A stretch of 64,000 bases of DNA from an uncultured Roseburia sp. (GTDB taxonomy: Bacteria; Bacillota; Clostridia; Lachnospirales; Lachnospiraceae), in NCBI GenBank assembly GCA_947642555.1, contig CANRSX010000006.1, positions 62,001 to 126,000 of the forward strand, written 5' to 3'. The notes below the pieces were generated by a model. It was not told the DNA's origin. It did not search any database and worked only from the letters and a program-made list of their open reading frames with translations. Below are positions 16,568 to 24,897 of the stretch, one piece after another; the first letter of the stretch is position 1; the number at the start of each line of letters is the position of its first letter. The translations under genes and the position numbers were made by a program.

Positions 16568-17442
16568 CACGCATCCTCCCTTCTGTTTGTCATCACAATA
16601 TAGACCAGGCTGATGATCATACAGATCGAAAACAGTACGGTGCTGGCCGCGGAAGCCAGTCCGAAATCATAATCCGTAAAGGCCTTCTTATAGATAAACA
16701 TCGCCATCACCTCGGTCGAATGCGCCGGCCCTCCCTCGGTCAGGTTGTAGACAAACGTAAATGCATTGAGGGTCCACACCGTCATAAGAAGCAGCACCGA
16801 ATAGCACTGGGGCGCGATGGCCGTCCAGGTGACATTGCGGAAAATTTCAAATTTGTTTGCCCCGTCGATCAGCGCGGCCTCCTTTAAATCTTTGGAAACG
16901 CCCTGGAGCGCCGCCTCGATCATCAGCATCACATAGGGGAACATTTTCCACACATTCACCGCGATGATCGCCGGCATTGCCGTCTGCGTGGACGACAGCC
17001 AGGTACGGTTTTCATCGATCAGGCCGATCGCTTTTAAAAGGAAATTGATCAGGCCGTAGTCCGCGTTGTACATCCATTTCCACACCGCCGATCCGATGAC
17101 GCTCGGCAGCACCCAGGGGATCATCAGAAAGATCCGAAGCACCGTCTTTCCCTTTACAAAATCCTGATGCAGGATCATGGCCATCACAAAGCCGAGGGTA
17201 AACTGGAAAAACACGCTGCCGAAGGTCCACACGAGGGTATGTCCGATCGAACCCACAAACACCTCGTCCCCAAACAGCTTTATGTACTGTCCGATCCCGA
17301 AAAATTCCGGCGCTTCCATGAACAGCGTATTCTTAAAAAATCCCATCACCAGCGTGTACACAAGCGGATAGAGCATCACAAGCGCCACGATCAGCAGCGC
17401 CGGCACGATATATAAGATTCCGGATTGTTTCACCTTTTTCAT
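16567..17442 (-). CDS. Sugar ABC transporter permease, MalF/LacF type
   Basis: 291 residues with six predicted membrane helices (first at ILYIVPALLIVALVMLYPLVYTL) and the EAA motif DLKEAALIDGANKFEIFRNVTW. This is the CUT1 MalF-type partner of the next gene. It follows the binding-protein gene after a hairpin, which should lower its expression relative to the binding protein. Confidence 0.9.
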   Translation of the reverse strand: MKKVKQSGILYIVPALLIVALVMLYPLVYTLVMGFFKNTLFMEAPEFFGIGQYIKLFGDEVFVGSIGHTLVWTFGSVFFQFTLGFVMAMILHQDFVKGKTVLRIFLMIPWVLPSVIGSAVWKWMYNADYGLINFLLKAIGLIDENRTWLSSTQTAMPAIIAVNVWKMFPYVMLMIEAALQGVSKDLKEAALIDGANKFEIFRNVTWTAIAPQCYSVLLLMTVWTLNAFTFVYNLTEGGPAHSTEVMAMFIYKKAFTDYDFGLASAASTVLFSICMIISLVYIVMTNRREDA

Positions 17443-17469
17443 CTCTGTCTCTCACTTTCCTCTAAAAAA

Positions 17470-17505
17470 CCGTGGGCGGCAGCAGGCATCTGCCGCCGCC
17501 CACGG
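17470..17505 (-). terminator. Hairpin/attenuator after the solute-binding protein gene
   Basis: CCGTGGGCGGC (17470-17480) and GCCGCCCACGG (17495-17505) form an 11-bp G+C-rich stem, followed on the minus strand by TTTTTTAG. It lies between the binding-protein stop and the permease gene and probably gives partial termination and extra binding-protein mRNA. Confidence 0.8.
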
Positions 17506-17539
17506 GAGTTACAGACCGGCGTATGGCCGGCACATCTCA

Positions 17540-18889
17540 TCATTCACCCGCAAGTAATCCGTTTACATCCTCATTCAGCTTCTGCACGGCTTCCTCCACC
17601 GTCTTGCTGTCCGTCAGCGTCAGGGACAGATTGTCAAAGATCGCCTGGCGGATTCCGACGATACATCCGACGCTCGGAAGAGCCTTCGCATATGCGAGCG
17701 CGTCTGCATTCGGCTGTACGATCGCACTGTCAAATTCCTCGAACGCTACCGCCGGGTCGCCGGTTCCGGTAAACGTATTGGTATAATACTTCGCCACCTC
17801 CGGGCTTGTCAGGAATTTCACAAACTCCCATGCCGCTTCCTTGTTCTTCGAGCATTCGGACACCGCTACCGACCATCCGCCGAGAATCGAGGACCGCTCC
17901 GCGCCGTTCGCCGTCGGAACCATCACGCAGGCAAAGTTCAGATCCGGATTCGCCTTTACAATCTCGGGAGCATCGTAGATCCCGGACAGATACATCGCGA
18001 TCTTTCCGTTCGCAAAGAGCGTACGGTTCGCCACGTTGTCATTCTCAATCATACTCGCCGGCGCAAAATCTGCGAGATCCCGGTAAAGCTGAGCAGCCTG
18101 TAACGCGGTGTCGCTTCCAAGCGCGGACTCCGTGTTGTCCTCGTTTAAAATGGTACCGCCGGAGCTGCGCAGCATCGTGATGTACTGGAAGGAGAAATTG
18201 CCGAAATTGCTGCCGCAGACCCCGTATCCTGCCACATCGCCCGATGTACATGCCTCCGCAATCTCCAGCACCTCATCCCAGGTCTGCGGCGGCTCCGTAT
18301 AACCGGCTGCCTCTAAAAGATCCACATTATAAAACAGGGCGTAGGTCTCACTGCGGAACGGCAGCGCGTAGAGCTTTCCGTCCACGGTGGAAGCGTTGAT
18401 CGCCCCCTGTACATACTGGCTGACGTCCACACCGTCCGCCGCAATATACTCGTCAAGCGGGGCCAGCAGACCGGCATTGCCGAATGTCGTCGTCCAGTCA
18501 AGCGCGCAGGCCACGACGTCAGGCGCCGTTCCGTTTGAAAGCGCAAGCGTATACTTATCGCTCATACCGTCGTCCACCAGGTATTCCGGCTCGATCGTGA
18601 TATTCGGATGCTCCGCCTTCCACAGCTCATTGATCTTCTCAAAGCTGCCCTCATTCCAGTTGCCGTCCCAAAAGGTTATGGTAACGTTTTCTTCATTTTT
18701 GCCGTCCTGGCTCTCATTTCCGCTGTCCTGGCTCTCATTTCCGCCAGCCGCCTCCATGCTCTCCTGTCCTTTTGCTCCCCCCGTCTGATCCGGCGTCGCT
18801 GCCGGTTCCTCTGCGCCTTTTCCGCAGCCGCCAAGCAGTGAAATCATCATAGTAGCGGTAAGTGCAACACCTAAATACTTTTTCATCAT
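17540..18889 (-). CDS. Sugar ABC transporter solute-binding lipoprotein
   Basis: About 449 residues from the first of two adjacent ATGs, after AAGGAG. A lipoprotein signal peptide ends at a lipobox LLGGC (MISLLGGCGKG), followed by a low-complexity linker with near-repeats of NESQDSGNESQDG. The mature part is a family 1 solute-binding fold (ITFWDGNWNEGSFEKINELW; YALPFRSETYALFYNVD; WDEVLEIAEAC; AAWEFVKFLTSPEVA). It captures the glycoside outside the cell and delivers it to the two permeases. First gene of the operon, directly under the promoter at 18999-19027. Confidence 0.9.
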   Translation of the reverse strand: MMKKYLGVALTATMMISLLGGCGKGAEEPAATPDQTGGAKGQESMEAAGGNESQDSGNESQDGKNEENVTITFWDGNWNEGSFEKINELWKAEHPNITIEPEYLVDDGMSDKYTLALSNGTAPDVVACALDWTTTFGNAGLLAPLDEYIAADGVDVSQYVQGAINASTVDGKLYALPFRSETYALFYNVDLLEAAGYTEPPQTWDEVLEIAEACTSGDVAGYGVCGSNFGNFSFQYITMLRSSGGTILNEDNTESALGSDTALQAAQLYRDLADFAPASMIENDNVANRTLFANGKIAMYLSGIYDAPEIVKANPDLNFACVMVPTANGAERSSILGGWSVAVSECSKNKEAAWEFVKFLTSPEVAKYYTNTFTGTGDPAVAFEEFDSAIVQPNADALAYAKALPSVGCIVGIRQAIFDNLSLTLTDSKTVEEAVQKLNEDVNGLLAGE

Positions 18890-18998
18890 TATCTCTCCTT
18901 TTTCAGACTTTGTTTTTAAGCTGCTCTTTTGCTGACAGATCTCCGGCAAACCGCGCGCTCTCGCCGGAAAAATGACTCGCTCTCTGTCTGTGATTCCG

Positions 18999-19027
18999 AT
19001 TATAGCATTGATAAAACGTTTTTTCAA
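18999..19027 (-). promoter_or_regulatory. Promoter of the catabolic operon with embedded LacI-type operator
   Basis: On the minus strand TTGAAA (19022-19027), a 17-base spacer and TATAAT (18999-19004). The spacer and the -35 box are covered by the near-palindrome TTGATAAAACGTTTTTTCAA (19008-19027), centred on ACGT, the typical LacI/GalR half-site arrangement. A repressor bound here would block polymerase. Confidence 0.85.
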
Positions 19028-19107
19028 CATAATTTATATTTTTGTCTGTTATTTACATATTTTACTGCGTTTTATTGTGCATATATTACATATTTTCGCA
19101 GATTATG

Positions 19108-19125
19108 GTGATAAAACGTTTTCAC
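19108..19125. promoter_or_regulatory. Second LacI-type operator
   Basis: GTGATAAAACGTTTTCAC shares the GATAAAACGTTTT core with the site at 19008-19027, 100 bases away. It lies just upstream of the lacI promoter -35 box and could mediate autoregulation or looping. Confidence 0.75.
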
Positions 19126-19141
19126 ATTTTTTGTTTTTCCC

Positions 19142-19170
19142 TTGCATTTCTCGTTGTTGTCTGCTAAAAT
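19142..19170 (+). promoter_or_regulatory. Promoter of the lacI-ridA unit
   Basis: TTGCAT (19142-19147), a 17-base spacer and TAAAAT (19165-19170). It is divergent from the operon promoter and 17 bases downstream of the second operator. Confidence 0.7.
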
Positions 19171-19241
19171 GAATCCTGTGAGAGAAAACCTTTTCTTCAT
19201 TTTCTCCCCCGAAATGTTTCGATCAAAGGATGGTGTTTCAC

Positions 19242-20261
19242 ATGCTGACAATCAAAGATGTTGCCCGTCACGCCGGAGTTTCCGTCTCTACCGTTTCACG
19301 CGTCATCAATCAGGTAGAAAACGTTTCCCCGGTCATCCGGCAGAAAGTACAATATTCCATCAAGGAACTCGGCTATATTCCGAATAATGCCGCCCGCTCG
19401 CTGGTACAGCGCCAGACGAATGCCATTACGGTTCTTCTGCGAAATCTTCACTCGTCGTTTTTTGCGGAACTGATCCGCGGTATGGAGAACGGCGCGTTTT
19501 CCTCCGGGCGCAACGTGCTGTTTTACAGCCTGGGGAAGGATCCCGCATACCGTGACCAGTCCATCCAGTTCCTCACCAACGGCGTGTCCGACGCGATCAT
19601 TCTCTACGGACCGCTCTACACGGACCAGCCGATTATTGAACATCTGTGCGCGATCAGTTTCCCGTTTCTTCTGATCGAGAACAACTTTCCGACACGGCAG
19701 ACCAACCAGTTTCTCGTCAATAATTACGAGGGCGCCTGCCATGCGGTGGAATATCTGTCGGTCAGGGGACATCAGCGCATCGCATATTTTATGGGGGATC
19801 CGAATAAAAAGGTCAATCTCGACCGCTTCAACGGCTACACGCAGGCCATGTCGGACAGAGGGCTGATCATCCGGGACGGGTATCTCAGCAATATCTATAA
19901 TTCCAGCCAGGCATATCAGGCCGCGCAGAAAATCATGCGCATGCCGGCGGAGTTCCGCCCCACCGCCATCTTCTGCTGTAACGATAAGATTGCGGCCTAC
20001 GCGATTATGGGGATCACAGCCATGGGCTTTTCCGTGCCAAAGGACATCTCCGTCATGGGCTTTGACAACCATAAGATCCCGTTTGACGATTATAACGGAC
20101 CGCGCATCTCCTGCATTCAGCAGCCTCTTTACGAGATGGGGCGCGACAGCATCCTCGCCGTCACGGATATCCTGGACGGGAACATCGAGACGCCTGTAGT
20201 CCGCACCTATGACACGACGATTGCGGAATATGAGACGGTCTGTGAGCCGGGGACTCCGTAG
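19242..20261 (+). CDS. LacI/GalR-family transcriptional repressor
   Basis: About 339 residues from the ATG at 19242 (AAAGGA upstream; an ATG four codons earlier overlaps that site). The N-terminal DNA-binding segment is canonical: LTIKDVARHAGVSVSTVSRV, then the hinge helix IKELGYIPNNAARSL. The rest is a periplasmic-binding-like ligand domain (NAITVLLRNLHSSFFAELIRG to DISVMGFDNHKIPFDDYNGP). It should repress the divergent importer/catabolic operon through the two ATAAAACGTTTT operators and be released by a sugar or glycoside. It is followed by two RidA genes that probably share its transcript. Confidence 0.92.
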   Translation: MLTIKDVARHAGVSVSTVSRVINQVENVSPVIRQKVQYSIKELGYIPNNAARSLVQRQTNAITVLLRNLHSSFFAELIRGMENGAFSSGRNVLFYSLGKDPAYRDQSIQFLTNGVSDAIILYGPLYTDQPIIEHLCAISFPFLLIENNFPTRQTNQFLVNNYEGACHAVEYLSVRGHQRIAYFMGDPNKKVNLDRFNGYTQAMSDRGLIIRDGYLSNIYNSSQAYQAAQKIMRMPAEFRPTAIFCCNDKIAAYAIMGITAMGFSVPKDISVMGFDNHKIPFDDYNGPRISCIQQPLYEMGRDSILAVTDILDGNIETPVVRTYDTTIAEYETVCEPGTP

Positions 20262-20374
20262 GACACAGGGCGGGAAGCACCGTACGATGCGTTTTGCAAA
20301 CGGTAAATAAATGTATATCTTTGATTGAAATGCCAAAGACGGCACGCAAATCATCATAATAGAAGGAGGAAATC

Positions 20375-20839
20375 ATGGGTAACATTGAAAACAGATTAAA
20401 ACAGCTCGGCATCACACTGCCGGAAAAGGACCGCAGAGGAAAGGGCGTTGTCCCGGTGAAGGAGGCAGGCGGCCTGCTCTACGTCTCCGCGCAGCTGCCG
20501 GTGGACGAAAACGGCGCCCCGCTCTTTACGGGCCGTGTCGGAACAGAGGTTTCCATGGAGGACGCCTATGCGGCTGCCCGCCAGTGCGCCGTCAATGCCC
20601 TGGCGCATGTCGCGGACTATGTGGGGGATCTGGACCGCATCGAGCGCGTCGTGAAGGTGCTTGGATTAGTGAACAGCGGCGGCGATTTCTCGAGCCAGCC
20701 GGCTGTCATCAACGGATTTTCGGATCTGATGTTAGAAGTGTTCGGCGAGCGCGGCGTACACGCGCGTTCCGCCATGGGCGCGTACAATCTGCCGCAGAAT
20801 GTGCCGGTGACGGTGGACTGTATCTTTAAGCTGCGCTAA
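20375..20839 (+). CDS. RidA (YjgF/UK114)-family protein
   Basis: 154 residues with a strong GAAGGAGG site. The fold is recognisable from LLYVSAQLPVDENG, AYAAARQCAVNALAHV, RVVKVLGLVNSGGDFSSQP and the C-terminal ARSAMGAYNLPQNVPVTVDC, where the Arg corresponds to the catalytic Arg of RidA. Family members hydrolyse reactive enamines/imines such as those released by PLP-dependent dehydratases and lyases. A PLP ammonia-lyase-type enzyme is in the divergent operon, so a linked detoxifying or pathway role is likely. First of a tandem pair. Confidence 0.85.
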   Translation: MGNIENRLKQLGITLPEKDRRGKGVVPVKEAGGLLYVSAQLPVDENGAPLFTGRVGTEVSMEDAYAAARQCAVNALAHVADYVGDLDRIERVVKVLGLVNSGGDFSSQPAVINGFSDLMLEVFGERGVHARSAMGAYNLPQNVPVTVDCIFKLR

Positions 20840-20864
20840 AAAGGACGGAAAGGAGGGTTATTTT

Positions 20865-21356
20865 ATGGAACGAATCAATCATTTTCCGGCCTCAGGCACA
20901 GCGCCGGCCGCTGCCGGCACAGCGCCTGTCGTTCATTACCGGAAGCGCAAGCCCATCGTACCGGTCATACAGGTGGGTAACATCCTCTACAGCTCCGGGC
21001 ACGGGCCTGAGGATCAGATCTCAGGAACGCCCATTTACGCGGGACGGATCGGCGCGGAGCTGACCCCGGAGGAGGGCTATGCGGCTGCCCGGGAGTGCGG
21101 GATCATCTTAATCGGCGCCTTAAAGGATTATCTCGGAAGCCTTGACCGGGTAAAGAGTATCGTGAAGGCGACGGCGCTGGTCAATGTGGACGGGGATTTC
21201 TGTGATCTTAATGGCGTGATGGACGGATTCTCCGACCTGATGGTGGAGGTCTTCGCGGAGCGCGGCTATCACACGCGCACCGTGATGGGAACGCACAATA
21301 TGCCGAACCATAATATTCCGGTTGAGATCGAGCTGATCGCGGAGATCTTAAACTAA
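20865..21356 (+). CDS. RidA (YjgF/UK114)-family protein, second copy
   Basis: 163 residues, 25 bases after the first ridA gene, with AGGAGG upstream. About 20 extra N-terminal residues rich in Ala/Pro (SGTAPAAAGTAPVVHY) precede the RidA fold. Matching landmarks are ILYSSGHGPEDQ, GYAAARECGIILIGAL, SIVKATALVNVDGDF and HTRTVMGTHNMPNHNIPVE with the conserved Arg. It is clearly diverged from its neighbour, suggesting hetero-oligomers or different imine substrates. Confidence 0.85.
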   Translation: MERINHFPASGTAPAAAGTAPVVHYRKRKPIVPVIQVGNILYSSGHGPEDQISGTPIYAGRIGAELTPEEGYAAARECGIILIGALKDYLGSLDRVKSIVKATALVNVDGDFCDLNGVMDGFSDLMVEVFAERGYHTRTVMGTHNMPNHNIPVEIELIAEILN

Positions 21357-21364
21357 AGTTAATG

Positions 21365-21549
21365 AAAGTTCAGCCCGCGCCATTCGCAAAGGCGCCTATC
21401 GGCGCTTTCTCGCTGCTGACGCATGCTAACAGCGTAAATGCCACAGGCATATACGCTGCTCATATACGGGCGCTCCGCTCATCCTCTGCAAAACGTGCTC
21501 ATTCATGCGAGCATGATTCGCCCGTTTCACAGAGGATGGCTGAACTTTT
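21365..21549 (+). repeat. Structured intergenic repeat, copy A
   Basis: Begins AAAGTTCAGCCCGCGCCATT and ends CAGAGGATGGCTGAACTTTT, so its ends are inverted repeats. The interior carries stems CGCC/GGCG, ATGCC/GGCAT, TGCTC/GAGCA and the long pair CATCCTCTG/CAGAGGATG. It has an insertion in the variable middle compared with copies B, D and E. It lies just after the second ridA and may also serve as its terminator. Confidence 0.9.
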
Positions 21550-21564
21550 CTGCCAAAAGTTGCG

Positions 21565-21726
21565 AAAAGTTCAGCCCGCGCCATTCGCAAAACCGCGCTT
21601 ACAGCGCTCTCCGCTGCTTCGCAGCTCATTTTTGCTCATATACGGGCGCTCCGCTCATGCACCGCAGAATGTGCTCATTCATGCGAGCATGATTCGCCCA
21701 TTTTGCGATGCATGGCTGAACTTTTT
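21565..21726 (+). repeat. Structured intergenic repeat, copy B
   Basis: Same ends as copy A (AAAAGTTCAGCCCGCGCC and GGCTGAACTTTTT), 162 bases. Stems are GCGC/GCGC, GCTGC/GCAGC, TGCTC/GAGCA and CATGCACCGCAGAATG pairing with CATTTTGCGATGCATG. It is in tandem with copy A, 15 bases apart. Confidence 0.9.
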
Positions 21727-21874
21727 ATAGAAAATTACACTTGCATTTTCTTCCTGCATGATGTATACTACATCTATCATGTGATCGGGTTTTCTAGTTT
21801 TTCTTTTATCCGGCGATTCGCCACTAAATCCGTTTTTACACAGACTATTTACTTTTACGAAGGGAGAAATGCTT

Positions 21875-22960
21875 ATGAAACACACATCTTCTGTTTCCGC
21901 CGGATCCGTAAATCCGGCAGATGTCGCCAGGATCCTGGGATCCGTCATCACAAGGAAGGAAGCGTTAGCGCGAATCCGAACGGACGCGGACGCGTACCTG
22001 TCCTTTTCGGGATTCCCGAAGGAGGAGCAGGAAAAGATCCTGGACTTTATCCAGGGGAACCGGGGCCTGCCCATTCTCTATGACAGCTTTTTTAAGAAAA
22101 TCATAAACCCTGAGACTCATCCCGAGCGCCTGGAGCAGTTTTTGTCCGCCCTGCTGGAGCAGCCGGTCCGCATCCGCTCCGTGCTTCCCGTGGAGGGCAC
22201 AAAACTCTCCGACGGCGGAAGCCTGGTGATTATGGATATCTTAACGGAGCTCTCCGACGGCACCATTGTCGACATCGAAATGCAGAAAATCGGCTATGCC
22301 TTCCCGGGGGAGCGGAGCAGCTGCTATCTCTCGGATTTTATCATGCGCCAGTACAACCGGGTCAGAAGCGAGCGCAGACACCTGTTTTCCTTCCGCGATT
22401 TAAAACCCGTATGGCTGATCGTTCTCATGGAAAACAGTTCCAGGGAGTTTCACGCCGCCGCTCCGCACTACATCCACAGGAGCAGCCTGGTCTTTGACAG
22501 CGGTATTAAAATACGGTCGCTGGAACATATCGTGTATATAGCGCTTGACACATTCCACGAGATAGTCCAAAATGTAGATAAGGAACTGGATGCCTGGCTG
22601 ACCTTTTTAAGCTCGGACCGCCCCGCCGATATTGTACGGCTGGTTAAAGCGTATCCGCAATTTGCGGAGTGTTACCAGGACATCGTCGACTTTCGCAGAC
22701 ATCCAAAGGAGCTGATCGGTATGTATTCAGAGGCACTGGCGATCATGGACCGCAATACGGTCCTGTATATGTGTGACGAACAGAAGAAAGAGATTGAGGC
22801 CTGGAAAAAGGAGAATGAGGCCCGTAAGAAGGAGAACGAGGAGCTGATGTTACAGCTGCATTCCGCAGCGGCGGAAAATGAGAGGAAGGACGCTGCTCTT
22901 TTGGAAAAAGACGCTCTCATTGCCGCCCTTCAGAAAGAAATCCAGCGTTTAAACCAGTAA
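21875..22960 (+). CDS. Rpn/PDDEXK_2-family (recombination-promoting nuclease/putative transposase) protein
   Basis: About 361 residues; the start at 21875 is eight bases after AGGGAG. The N-terminal half matches PD-(D/E)XK nuclease-family 'transposases': LPILYDSFFKKIINPETHPE, LSDGTIVDIEMQKIGYA (Asp and ExQ of the nuclease core), then YLSDFIMRQYNRV and PVWLIVLMENS. The C-terminus is a charged coiled coil with a near repeat (AWKKENEARKKENEEL), typical of the family. Related Rpn proteins are nucleases that promote RecA-independent recombination. It lies alone between the repeat pair and a terminator. Confidence 0.85.
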   Translation: MKHTSSVSAGSVNPADVARILGSVITRKEALARIRTDADAYLSFSGFPKEEQEKILDFIQGNRGLPILYDSFFKKIINPETHPERLEQFLSALLEQPVRIRSVLPVEGTKLSDGGSLVIMDILTELSDGTIVDIEMQKIGYAFPGERSSCYLSDFIMRQYNRVRSERRHLFSFRDLKPVWLIVLMENSSREFHAAAPHYIHRSSLVFDSGIKIRSLEHIVYIALDTFHEIVQNVDKELDAWLTFLSSDRPADIVRLVKAYPQFAECYQDIVDFRRHPKELIGMYSEALAIMDRNTVLYMCDEQKKEIEAWKKENEARKKENEELMLQLHSAAAENERKDAALLEKDALIAALQKEIQRLNQ

Positions 22961-22981
22961 TCAATTCAGGTACCGACAAAA

Positions 22982-23035
22982 GCTGCCGGGAAATACCCGT
23001 TCCGAAGATCGGTATTTCCCGGCAGCCTGTTTCTT
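22982..23035. terminator. Bidirectional terminator
   Basis: GCTGCCGGGAAATACC (22982-22997) pairs with GGTATTTCCCGGCAGC (23011-23026), a 16-bp stem, with T-rich tails on both strands. It separates the Rpn gene and the convergent membrane hydrolase gene. Confidence 0.85.
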
Positions 23036-23089
23036 CTGGCAGCGTCTGCCTTCCGTCTTACCTGTCCCGCTCCGCTGCAGCGTCTCCGG

Positions 23090-24886
23090 CTACATCACCG
23101 CATGCCCTGTGATAAAGGTGGCTCCCACCACACCCACAAAGCCTGCCAGGATCGCACTGGTGAACAGACCAGTCCAGATATTATTTGTCTTTTTGTAAAA
23201 ATATGTACTGATTCCGGAGCTGAAACCCATAATCAGCGGAAAGCCAAAGGAAAAATCCAGTGATCCGGAGCTCGTACCGCCCCCCACATTCTCCAGCTGC
23301 GGCATCATATAATGTCCGGTCAGCCATCCTACGCCATACTGCGCCAGCAGAAGCAGCGTGATAACCCCCGCCGACACAAATACATTCAGGGCAATCTGCT
23401 TTGCCATATCTTTATGCGGATTACCGGTCTCTGCCAGCCGGCGCGACGTATTCATTCCTATATTGGCGGCAAACATGATCACCACCACACACAGGATAAA
23501 AGGAATCGCCTTAAACAGGCGGTTTGCCGGGATCTCTGAGATATTCAGGAGATTCCACACCTGATAATTGATCCCGAATACCTTCTCCACCAGCTCCACC
23601 CAGGCATACACCGTGGCTACGATCACCGCTCCCATGAGAAACGCCCTTCCGGCTTTGCGTATATCCAGCTTTTCGCCGGGGCCTGCAAATCCATAATCCG
23701 AAGCTGTCTTTATCACCCCTTTCTGCTTTGCTTTCCAGCTGCCGCAGGCTGTCATGATCAGCGTAATCGCCGCATTCGTCACCAGCCAGCCCAGAATTCC
23801 CCTGAGATTTCTTGAGGGAAACAGCGGATTTAAAAACTCTGCGTTATGAAATGCCCACGACACCGGGAAAAAGGTGATAAGCGGTATCGCCACTGCCACG
23901 AGCACATTTATGACAAGCGCCTTCCCCCGCAGACCGTTGTTCGGTGACGGCTCGCTCCCGATGGCATGGAAGTACGGCACATTCTCATACAGCAGGTTTC
24001 CAAATGCAGCGACAAACATGATAATTCCCGCGTATGCCAGCACCTGCAGAAGCTGAACCCACAGCATAACGGTTCCAGTCACATTGTTTTTTCCCGTATC
24101 CGGCATAAAATGCGCCAGGAATTCACAGGCCGCTTCCATACCTTTGGAATTTAAAGCCGATACCTGATGGATCGTCGGCGTCACGACAAACTGGCGCAGC
24201 GTCCCGTCCTCCGCATTCCCGTATAGTTTTCCCTCCTCCACGGTTTCCGACAGTCCCCATGCCTCGGTAATCACGGCTTTTACCGCATCCTGTTCGCCTA
24301 CAAATGTTTTCACATACTGATCCGCAATCGCCTCGATTACAAGCGTATTAACCTCCGGCTGATCCCCCAGGAGCCGCGGATGCACATCGTCAATATAGGC
24401 AACCACATTATCCTGATACAGCTTGCAGGCCGTTGTCGCCGCAGAATTGCCCGCTGAATTTCCAAGCACCGCAATATACTCTTTATCCACGTATGGCATG
24501 TCCGTCACGCTGTCCATCAGGGCCCGCACATAGAGCTCCTGATCGCCAAGCACATCCGTCTCGCCATTCCCGTTCCAGTCAACCGTGATCCCCACATACC
24601 CTCTCCGTGACACCTCCATCGCCCACATGTCCAGCTGGTGCGAATTCGAGCTTCGCCCGGGCCAGATCACAAACGCAGGCGCCGGTTCGCCGTGCTGCGC
24701 ATTTTCCGGAATATAGGTAATGTAACTTAAGGACTTCCCGTCTGCCGCCGGTACTGTCATCCTCCGGATTATGGTTTTTCCCCCGCCGCTGGATATCAGC
24801 CAGATCAGTATCGTGGGCACCACCACCATCAGCACCGATATCAGCAGAAAGACTGGTCTCTTTGTTCCTGTACGCTCCGTTTTCAT
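23090..24886 (-). CDS. Membrane-anchored alpha/beta hydrolase with C-terminal multi-spanning domain
   Basis: About 598 residues, starting at the ATG after GGAGG (an ATG at 24901 overlaps the upstream stop). One N-terminal helix (PVFLLISVLMVVVPTILIWL) precedes an extracytoplasmic alpha/beta hydrolase of ~230 residues with the nucleophile elbow VLGNSAGNSA (GxSxG) and an oxyanion-region FVIWPGRSSNSHQ. From about residue 280 there are roughly eight membrane helices (for example VLAYAGIIMFVAAFGNLLY and LVINVLVAVAIPLITFF). The combination suggests a surface esterase-like enzyme linked to a membrane or transport function. The family is common in gut Firmicutes but uncharacterised. Translationally coupled to glycerate kinase. 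Confidence 0.6.
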   Translation of the reverse strand: MKTERTGTKRPVFLLISVLMVVVPTILIWLISSGGGKTIIRRMTVPAADGKSLSYITYIPENAQHGEPAPAFVIWPGRSSNSHQLDMWAMEVSRRGYVGITVDWNGNGETDVLGDQELYVRALMDSVTDMPYVDKEYIAVLGNSAGNSAATTACKLYQDNVVAYIDDVHPRLLGDQPEVNTLVIEAIADQYVKTFVGEQDAVKAVITEAWGLSETVEEGKLYGNAEDGTLRQFVVTPTIHQVSALNSKGMEAACEFLAHFMPDTGKNNVTGTVMLWVQLLQVLAYAGIIMFVAAFGNLLYENVPYFHAIGSEPSPNNGLRGKALVINVLVAVAIPLITFFPVSWAFHNAEFLNPLFPSRNLRGILGWLVTNAAITLIMTACGSWKAKQKGVIKTASDYGFAGPGEKLDIRKAGRAFLMGAVIVATVYAWVELVEKVFGINYQVWNLLNISEIPANRLFKAIPFILCVVVIMFAANIGMNTSRRLAETGNPHKDMAKQIALNVFVSAGVITLLLLAQYGVGWLTGHYMMPQLENVGGGTSSGSLDFSFGFPLIMGFSSGISTYFYKKTNNIWTGLFTSAILAGFVGVVGATFITGHAVM

Positions 24887-24897
24887 CCTTTTCCTCC

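Noticed and set aside
19311-19334. CcpA/LacI site inside lacI (AGAAAACGTTTCCCC)
   Set aside because: It lies in conserved coding sequence of the DNA-binding domain region and lacks the GATAAAACGTTTT core of the other two sites; probably chance.
19296-20357. 353-codon minus-strand ORF over lacI
   Set aside because: It is antisense to the LacI gene with no recognisable fold; produced by G+C-rich codon bias.
21365-21726. Integron attC sites
   Set aside because: The ends (GTTCAGCC...GGCTGAAC) have core half-sites in the wrong order for attC and there is no integron integrase or cassette ORF.
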